Shown piece after piece: positions 56,876 to 64,000 of a stretch of 64,000 nt of DNA. Where the stretch lies: NCBI GenBank assembly GCA_002105175.1, contig MCGE01000027.1, forward strand, positions 1 through 64,000, given 5' to 3'. The DNA is from Absidia repens (lineage: Eukaryota; Mucoromycota; Mucoromycetes; Mucorales; Cunninghamellaceae). A model generated the notes under the pieces. The model searched no databases. It was not told the DNA's origin and saw only the letters and a list, made by a program, of their open reading frames with translations. The position numbers and the translations under genes are program-made. Each line of letters begins with the position of its first letter. Positions within the stretch are counted from its first letter, which is position 1.

Positions 56876-58684
56876 CTATTTCTTTATTAAAACGTAAACA
56901 CTAACGCCTACTCCACCAATTGCAATAGGTAAAATTTCTTCTAAACTAAATAGGTTTTTCACCCATCCATAATCTAAAACTGTCCGCATCAACTTGTTTC
57001 CTTGTGACACAATGTACGCCTTTCCGCCAACACATAAAACCTGGCCAATTTCGCGCATAAACTTGGGATAGAGCTATAATCCAATATAAGCAGTCAGTTA
57101 TATAATATGTCACAAAGACAGACAATCATCTTTTTTTTTTTTTAATACCTTTTGAATAGTCGAATAAGATCCTTCTCGCATTCCCCATGGCCAGTCTAAA
57201 TCATAAATCCATATTAGTATATTTTCTTTTCCTATTTTTAAGGGAGATAAGGGATGTAAAATGTATAAATAGGGGACTCACCAGAGATCACGGTATCCAC
57301 GCATTCTCGTCGAAAGTTCAGTCTTCGACCATCGCTGAGTAAAAATTCGATGTTATGTATACCAGCATGCTGCATATTCCCTTTTGCTTTAAGACATAAC
57401 GTTTTCACCTTGACTAAATGCAAAATACATGGTAAATAAAATGGACACTCTTCAATCCTCTTTTTCTTTCTTTTTTATCTTACCTTCTCCACCAATCCAG
57501 AGTGTATCAGGGTATTTTCCAGCGCCTATTCAAAAATGAAGTTAATGTCAGAACGTCGACTTCCATAATCATTCATTTTAGTTTTTCTACCTTCGATTGG
57601 GATAGTTCCTACATGAAAAACACACACGTACACATAAATTAGTAAGAAAACGTTCTTCAAAATTAATAAGAACATAAGAACACAAAGCCCTCCCATTCAA
57701 CATATATCTTACCTGTACCACAACACATATCCATGATGATTTGACCAGGTAGAGGATTTGCAAGGCGTGTAAGACAGTAAGCAATAGGAGGGTTCAAGCT
57801 AGTTCTACCAAGATGTACTCGGTTTCTGTATTTGGAATCAGGTATAGGTATATTGAGACCGATATAGAGTAGGATCGTTTTGGGTTCGGAAAGTTCTATT
57901 TGCTGGTCATTCATTTGATCCTGCTGCTGCTGTTCTGTTCCATCCGTATTGCTGTTATTATCTACCATGTCGTCGTCGTCCGTACTATCTTCTAGTCCAA
58001 AATGACCCAAGAGTGCAGTATCGCGCGTTCGACCCCATACACCAACCACATCGTAGTCATAGGTTTTTAAATTCACCTTCCAATCAGGAAAAATCTGGCT
58101 GTATGCATACCCCATCCATCCACTGATAACTTGTGACTTCACACCGTGCTGCAATTGATCTTTGTAGAAGGTTGCTCGGAAGGTAGTTGACGTTGCCGAG
58201 GTATCATTGTCTTTAGTTTTCAACACCGAAATGTAATCACTCCAGGGTGCTTCCTTTACAACGCTGAAAATATGTTCTCCAAGTACTTCGGAATCTTGCC
58301 CGCTGTGATATACTGCATTTGGTAAGGTGGTTGTTTTCGTGATGATCGTCATGTGGTAAACGCTAAGAAGGGTGGTCGTTGTCAGGTATTGAATCCACAA
58401 GATAGTATCGTCATGTTGCTGAAGTTTGGAAAACATATGTACGCGTCCTGTCCTTGCTTCCCCAATAAATGCAGTTGCCAAAGGATCAGCATGTTCGAAT
58501 TGCAGTATTGTTTCCTTTAGATCTATGATAGCGATTTGTTCAAGGCCTAATTATCAGATATATATATATATATATATATATATAAAGGTAATGAATAACC
58601 ACGTTTGCGCTACACTATAGTTTCCTGTAAATTATTCATACCTTCAGGAACATGGAAAAGGATGTGGATTGTGGGTCGGGACAT
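56876..58684 (-). CDS. THUMP-domain RNA guanosine methyltransferase (THUMPD2/3-like)
   Basis: SAM-dependent methyltransferase of the UPF0020/THUMP group, which makes N2-methylguanosine in tRNA (THUMPD3/Trm14 type) or U6 snRNA (THUMPD2 type). Seven exons: 58684-58642, 58546-57713, 57608-57591 (18 nt), 57525-57484, 57413-57282, 57195-57149 and 57073-56876. All phases close, giving 437 aa. The THUMP-like part includes TTFRATFYKDQLQHGVKSQ and DWKVNLKTYDYDVVGVWGRT, interrupted by an Asp/Gln-rich insert. The catalytic part has LNPPIAYCLTRLANPLPGQIIMDMCCGTGTIPIEG (the SAM motif CCGTG split by a microexon), a DGRRLNF motif and DWPWGMREG in place of the classical NPPY. The N-terminal exon (MSRPTIHILFHVPEG) is inferred from splice sites. 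RNA substrate uncertain. Confidence 0.85.
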
Positions 58685-59949
58685 GTGTAGTGCAAAAATA
58701 ATTGTGACAGAAAGAAAAAATAAAAAAAAACTTTTTTTGGAATCAACTGATATATACCGAAATATTTTAAATGCCGATGTCTGTCGTCGAAAAATACTGA
58801 CATTAGCTTGTAGTATCGTTGAGGTTGTTATATTCTAGAATCAGATCAAACGAGACAGATAATCGTATTTTTTTAAGGAATCAGACAAAGAGTCCAAAGC
58901 AACCAGATTTTCCAGATTTACTCGTCTGATACAAGAGCTCAAAACCCCAATTATGCGAGCGCTACTAGGAAAATATTTTCTTGAGAGTATAAAACTATAT
59001 CCATGCCTATAACTAGTTTTCTCATTTGCTCACAAAACCTATATAGTCCGTTTTTGTTGTTGTTAGTTTTTAGCTAAAGAAATAAACCAGTCCCTCGCCT
59101 CTGTTCATGATACCTCTCTAGATCAAACCTCCTTGGTTTTCTACATGAGAAAAAAGCACTGTCCCTGGCTCTCTCTCATCATGCATGACTATACAATACT
59201 GCAACGCACTGTCTCCCTTTCGAAAAAGAACAAGAAGTAATCCCTTTCTTGGCTGGTCGGGTTATGGATTTGATCTATGATGGAGTTCCGCAATAACGAA
59301 AAATAAACCTTAACTATTGTAATTTTTTCTCACACTGTTGACAAATTGTTCTACGAGCTGTCACGGTGAGGAAAAGTATGAATTGTAGTCTTCGATGGAA
59401 TTAGACATCCCTCCTCTCCCATCTTGCATCTTAATAGGCAGCCTGCCCTCTGGGCTCAGCTGTTTTAATTTGAGGGCTTCGTTGTTTATTATTATACCAC
59501 AAACGAAAAACGGGAACAAATAGAAATAACGAGCTGGATGTATTCAATATGTCAGATATTGCAAGGTTCCTCTGGTGGCACGACCAAGGCTAATTATTGT
59601 GAATGGTAGAGAAATGCAATCACGGTTTTTATGAAGTGGCTAGAACTGTCGAACAGACGCTATGCTTCAAGGGTTGAGTCAAATATTAAAACTACGCTAG
59701 AAATGCAAAGCAAAATGATTTATAATGGCGTCTATACATACAGTCCGATCTAGATTGATTTGTGTGATTGGTCGAGCAGGAATATGGTAAGTGATCTACG
59801 ACTGCCATTCAGTTCCTCGGTCGCTAACGCGGATAAAGTAGTCATGATGGGTGAATTGGAGAGTAAGTGGCTGGTAGGACACTCACAGAACAGCTTCAAT
59901 AACCAATAACTACGTTTTGCATAATCAGATGTGTCAAGATACGGGTAGT
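58685..59949. other. Gene-free spacer
   Basis: AT-rich sequence without supported genes on either strand. Contains the upstream region of the methyltransferase gene and no motif I can name. An (AT)n run at 58558-58583 belongs to intron 1 of that gene. Confidence 0.45.
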
Positions 59950-60622
59950 GAAATGGTATATTTTATTGTAGCAAATTGATAGATACTAAAACTAAATGCG
60001 ATGGATACATTGTGACAAGGGCTTTAGTGGGAAGGATCTACTAGAGGTGGCATGATTAGGCCATAGAAAAGTTAAAGAATGGTCAACACTAATCTAAAGA
60101 TACAAATGCAAAAAAGGATCTAATATAATGGACACAAATCAGGAGAAATACTAAAGGGGTAACTTTTATTGAAGGCACAACAATGGTCAACACAATTCAA
60201 AGGGACGATGGTAAAAGAGGATCTTTTGTACGAAGACATGAGAGAGATCTCTTATTGCAGTATATAAGTGGGATCCTTTATACCGCACAAGACATGAGAA
60301 AGACTAATGGGACATTTTCTTTAAATTATTTAAAAAGAAACTTTTTTATTCAGATGGCGAAACAATCTATGGACAAACTAAGACCAAGCTAAGCTAATGA
60401 AGGCTCCAAAAAACCAACCACTGGGGATCCTAAATCCTGAATCCAAAATGAAAGGGTTTCCCCATGCATCATGTAATCCCTGTCTTGGAAACCCTTCTAA
60501 ACTAATCCTGACACTATTCTTAGTTCAACATAACCCTATAGAAATTGAATGGCGAAGAAAAAAAAATTGAAGAAAGAGAGCTGAAAAAAATAAAAATACT
60601 TCACGTGGGCGGGATTTCAATT
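59950..60622 (-). repeat. Dispersed E-box repeat, copy I (subfamily 1, reverse)
   Basis: On the minus strand: TGAAATCCCGCCCACGTG (E-box 60602-60607), then the A/G-rich complement of the pyrimidine tract, AGGATTAGTTTAGAAGGG, CAGGGATTACATGATGCATG and GGGGAAACCCTTTCATTTTG. At least three AATAAA modules follow (for example TTCAATAAAAGTTACCCC near 60165) down to about 59950. Confidence 0.78.
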
Positions 60623-60739
60623 CATCATCTGGTCTGGGTTTACGATTTTTCGTTTGTGGTGGATATAGAGAAGGATCCTCTCTCTTTTTTTTTCTTTTTC
60701 TTTTACAACATCAGCATGGTGGTTCTCTTCTTCTTATGA

Positions 60740-61260
60740 CCGTTGCCTCCACCATTTAACATTGGCAGTATGGTTGTTTTCTTTCATGATGTATTTCCAG
60801 TCAAGGTGAACCAATTCGGCCCGGTTAGTTTAGCTCCTTCACTGCATTGTAGATTAGTTTGTTTTTACCGTAGAATGGCTTATCATCTATTAATAGGACT
60901 AGTTTATCTGACGTTAAGTTTATTATACAATAAGATACTCACCCTACATACTCCACACTCATCTACACTCATCCGTTAATTGCCTCACATTTAGATATGT
61001 GCCATGCTGTAGTATTATCATGTTTAGTTTAGTTGCCCCTGGTTGTATTTACGCCTAAATAAAATATGTCGTCTTTTTGCTTTATATTTCTCTTATACGC
61101 TTAATTTGTCTTGTCGAATAGGTATATTCACACAATACAGTACGTGTGTGTGTTAAAAGAAAAAAAAGGATTAGATCAGAGCCCATAGATCCACTACCCT
61201 GCTTAGCACTCCCATCTGCTTTGCAGTATGTACTGAGTGTCTAAATATAGGGATAGAGGG
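60740..61260 (+). repeat. Truncated dispersed repeat, copy J (subfamily 2 tail)
   Basis: Lacks the E-box and core but has the subfamily 2 tail: TTAGTTTAGTTGCCCCTGG, TAAATAAAATATGTCGTC near 61058, a CTTATACGCTTAATTTGTC block like copies F and G, a short TGTGTG run and GATCCACTACCC. Confidence 0.5.
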
Positions 61261-62198
61261 ACTCTTTGAATGTTCTCAGAAAATGCATAATATACTTCAT
61301 TTAATCTCCGTTATTTTTGTCGTTGGCATAAAAAAGTCTTCCTTGTTATTGTCCCATGTGTACCAAAACTAACTTTCGTCTATGTAAATCAACCAACGGG
61401 ATTTAGGTTTTTATCTTTTTTCTCTTTTTTTGACCGATCTGATCCGTGTGATCCTTCCATAGTCAAAATAAGGATCATTACCCGAGGGATTTACAGTAAC
61501 CACCGATCGTATTGATATAAAAAGTCTTTCGATATATTTTGTGTAACACAGGTCGTCCATTTTTCGATGATGTTGCTGCCTCACTTTGGGTACTGTATAC
61601 AATATCAGTATTTCGGGATAGAAAGAAACATCAATTCGTTGACAACATTAAACGAGTATAAAATCTATATTCTTCCAAAGTGAATCATCATCATCACCTT
61701 TACAAGCAGGACATATCCATGTAAAATTACGTGAATCCCACATGATTGGTTTTTAATTTCTTTTTTTTTTTATGGGGACTGAAGATACTCCGGTTGAGGA
61801 AGACAGCTGAGGAAAAAATAAAAAATGCATGGTAAAAGGAGCTTTCAATTTTGCGCTTAGCGCATTTTCTTATATTACTCTATCAAAGTCATTGGAAGAA
61901 ATATATCAATAACATAGAGGTGCATATGACGGATCTTTTTTTTTTTTTTTTGTGGGAGAAACTTACGTTTTAGCGAATGTCGGCGGTTAAAAGGACGCAT
62001 AAATTTTTTGCATTTTTTACTTTTTCCCACCAGGCAAAAAAGATCACACCATGGCCATGCGGCCCCACACCATTTTTATTTGACAATTGTTTCTTATTTT
62101 TTATTTTTTATTCATTTTCTTTTCGCTTTCTCACACTCTTTACAATATACAAATTTCAAACACTTATATTTTTAACCATTTTTACATAACCATTTATC
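61261..62198. other. Spacer and promoter of the STF2-like gene
   Basis: No supported gene. The last 150 bases are T/C-rich and lead into the ATG at 62199. Confidence 0.45.
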
Positions 62199-62609
62199 AT
62201 GACAAGAAGCAAGATCTCCCTCCACAGCGGTAACACCGGCAAGCAAGAAAGACACTTCTCTAGGAGTGGCCTCAACGATAATGTCCGTAGTCCTGTTAAG
62301 AAATCTGGAGCAGGAAATGCCAACTGGGGCTCTTATGCTGATGAAATTGCTATTGTTGAAAAGTATGATTTGAAAAAAAAAAATAACATTCGTCATTCAA
62401 CTTTTTGCTAAATGAATGCTTTTTCAATATTTTATAGTAATCATGAAGAACAAAACGAAGTCCATAGGGACGATGGACAAAAATTGCAGGTAATCATATT
62501 AAAAAAACAAAATCAACACATCGACCAATATAAACATTTTTTTTTCTTCAAATAGCTTGTCGATGAAGAAACGTTCCAATCTTTACGCCATCCCGAGCAA
62601 AATGTGTAA
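62199..62609 (+). CDS. STF2/TMA10-like hydrophilin
   Basis: Exons 62199-62362, 62438-62489 and 62556-62609 join in frame to 89 aa, the size of yeast Stf2 and Tma10. The core RHFSRSGLNDNVRSPVKKSG then AGNANWGSYADEI matches the family pattern FSHxG...KKxGxGxxNWGxxxDEI. Members are small, highly charged proteins first described as stabilisers of the inhibited F1Fo-ATPase. They were later linked to desiccation tolerance and ribosome association, so more than one role is possible. The C-terminal half is acidic and short (NHEEQNEV, DEETFQSLRHPE). It converges with the VMA22 gene with about 200 nt between stops, and AATAAATAAACG near 62706 would end its transcript. Confidence 0.75.
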
Positions 62610-62817
62610 AATTCCCTTTTCCCCATCCTAGGTATTCATATCATTGTGATCCTTTACATTATCATATTTTTCCTATCCCGCCACTGATAACATGCCAACA
62701 GAATTGAATAAATAAACGAACCATATTTTTTTTTATTTGTATATACATAAATAAACTATAAGCTACAAATCGTATAAAAATAATAACAATCAACTCTAAA
62801 CTACTACTATAAAATGT

Positions 62818-63742
62818 CTAAATGGCTGCCGTAGACAATGTTGCTGTCATTGTTGCTGTATCCTTCTGTAATTGCTGATCCATAAGTTCTTGTTTCTTCT
62901 TTTTCAGATATTGATATTGTTGCTCCATTATTTCCAATTCATGTATCAAGTTGGCCAAATCGATATAGTGAGTTATCGCTGGTCCCCCCATCCGAACAAC
63001 AAAAAAGAAAAAGTGTTAATTTTCGCACACACAGAAATTGCATATTTTGTTTTGTCTTACCTGTTTGAAAATGATTTTGGGAAGTACGCAAAGAGGATGA
63101 TACCAGGAAACCAAACCAATGCAAAGGATTGCCGTTTGTTTTTGCCGTCTTCTTCTCCACTTTATCTTTAGTTCCATCATCCTTTTCTTTTTCACTATCA
63201 GAGTCCCTATTCCCTTGCTTGCTTTTGTCTTCCTTTCGCTGCCGTAACTGTGCTTCTTCCGTAGTTTTTGATTCAAGTTCCAAAATTTCTGGCGACAGTC
63301 GTGTCATGGTGTAGGGTGTGTTATTGTTATGGTCCACCTTGCTAACATAAACGATAAGAAAAGCAAGTGAAAGGGTTTAGTACAGTGGAATTTGAGCAGT
63401 GAAGAAGCTTGTCCAGTTTCTTTATTTTTCTTTTCTTTTCGTACTTACAGCTGCACTTGAGCCTTCATTCTTTCATCATATGAAAAGCGTGAGATTGTTT
63501 TGGTTCCCATCGTGTACTTGGCATGAGCTAAATCTAGGAATCCCTGATAAAGAAGAGCGCATACATGATCAGTTTCAAGCAGTACAATCGCGTTGTGTGA
63601 GGATATTTCTTACCTTTTGTACCTCTCCAGATGTTGATGTTCTATCCAGGGTATATTGGTTGATTTTGGATAGATAATCTAGTGTCAGTTGATCAAGTTC
63701 ACTACATACCTGGTCAAGTGTGTTTTCATTGTTGGTCGTCAT
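62818..63742 (-). CDS. VMA22: V-ATPase assembly factor VMA22 (CCDC115 homologue)
   Basis: ER-associated assembly factor that works with Vma12 and Vma21 to build the V0 sector of the vacuolar ATPase. Exons 63742-63614, 63543-63449, 63341-63061 and 62978-62818 join in frame to 221 aa. The N-terminal helix (LDQVCSELDQLTLDYLSKINQY) is followed by the conserved GFLDLAHAKYTMGTKTIS, an acidic/Lys-rich linker, and the signature NPLHWFGFLVSSSLRTSQ, which parallels DPLNWFGILVPHSLR of CCDC115. A final coiled coil (IHELEIMEQQYQYLKKKKQE) completes it. Family length is typical (about 180-220 aa). Convergent with the STF2-like gene. Confidence 0.88.
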
Positions 63743-63896
63743 ACTAAAAAAGTAGGAGAGTCGCCCGGAAAAAAAAAAGAGATGGTGGGAATTTTGAATT
63801 CAAGAATTGAATCACCGCTAATTTGAGATTTTTTATTTATAAAAACAATAGTATATGATAATAGTAGCTACAATAGTAAAAGTAAAATAATAAACA
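63743..63896. other. Spacer between VMA22 and the edge gene
   Basis: Short AT-rich spacer. TTTATT near 63834 gives AATAAA on the minus strand for the edge gene's transcript. No gene inside. Confidence 0.4.
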
Positions 63897-64000
63897 CTAA
63901 TCCTTTTTCTTGTTGGAAGAAGCCGCCTTTTCAGTAGTGCCTTGTTGCTTGCTTTCCAATCGTTCAGATTTTTCAGTCTTCTTCATAACAAATAAATGAG
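63897..64000 (-). CDS. C-terminal part of a gene cut by the window edge
   Basis: Open minus-strand frame from the window edge to a TAG at 63897-63899. The visible end is very Lys/Ser/Glu-rich (MKKTEKSERLESKQQ, then AASSNKKKD) and has an internal ATG at 63986. It may be the last exon of a larger protein or a tiny protein starting at that ATG; the frame stays open upstream of it to the edge. No domain is visible. Confidence 0.4.
   Translation of the reverse strand, partial: HLFVMKKTEKSERLESKQQGTTEKAASSNKKKD

Overview
The window looks like a nuclear segment of an early-diverging filamentous fungus, most plausibly a Mucorales-type Mucoromycota. It is AT-rich, with fungal genes split by short introns (about 60-130 nt, mostly GTAAGT-like donors), pyrimidine-rich leaders and AATAAA signals. 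It carries a GPI-type chitin deacetylase, a secretory lipase, Ser/Asn/Gln/His-rich low-complexity proteins and no bacterial-style operons. The genus call is inference; nothing in the window is a species marker.

Layout. 1-4.4 kb: repeats only. 4.4-10.7 kb: three forward genes (F-box protein, two-helix PPSY membrane protein, type II phosphatidylinositol 4-kinase). 11.3-18.8 kb: an island of three secreted proteins (two diverged paralogues flanking a secretory lipase), containing an inverted repeat pair and followed by a further repeat copy. 21.0-27.7 kb: a head-to-head pair, a NOL11/Utp8-like SSU-processome protein (11 exons) and an ARMH3/DUF1741 protein (12 exons). 28.5-36.5 kb: three reverse genes, an ERT1/AcuK-like zinc-cluster regulator, a UDP-galactose-type nucleotide-sugar transporter and glutamate-cysteine ligase. 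37.8-41.4 kb: ceramide synthase (with an apparent frameshift) and chitin deacetylase, forward. 42.5-45.4 kb: AVT3/4-like vacuolar amino-acid transporter, reverse. 46.4-47.3 kb: an unresolved spliced-looking reverse region. 47.6-52.3 kb: divergent pair of surface proteins (mucin-like single-pass protein; kelch single-pass protein). 55.1-58.7 kb: bHLH factor and THUMP-type RNA methyltransferase, reverse. 62.2-64.0 kb: STF2/TMA10-like hydrophilin, VMA22 homologue and the edge of one more gene.

The most unusual feature is not a gene. A dispersed repeat family occurs about ten times on both strands. A full-length copy starts with TTCAAATCCCGCCCACGTGAA (palindromic E-box CACGTG), then a long pyrimidine tract, a conserved core (CAGGGATTACAA, ATGGGGAAACCC, TTTCATTTTGGATTC), an AATAAA, and then degenerate modules of roughly 100 nt each carrying another AATAAA. 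Two copies form the ends of a 2.2-kb inverted structure. I found no transposase or reverse transcriptase in or near them.

Functionally the genes are mostly housekeeping (lipid signalling and ceramide synthesis, Golgi sugar transport, glutathione synthesis, ribosome biogenesis, V-ATPase assembly, vacuolar amino-acid transport) with a surface/secretion component (lipase, chitin deacetylase, mucin-like and kelch proteins, small secreted proteins). Splice models were built by hand from GT/AG sites, reading frame and family motifs; every multi-exon model stated below closes in frame except the ceramide synthase.
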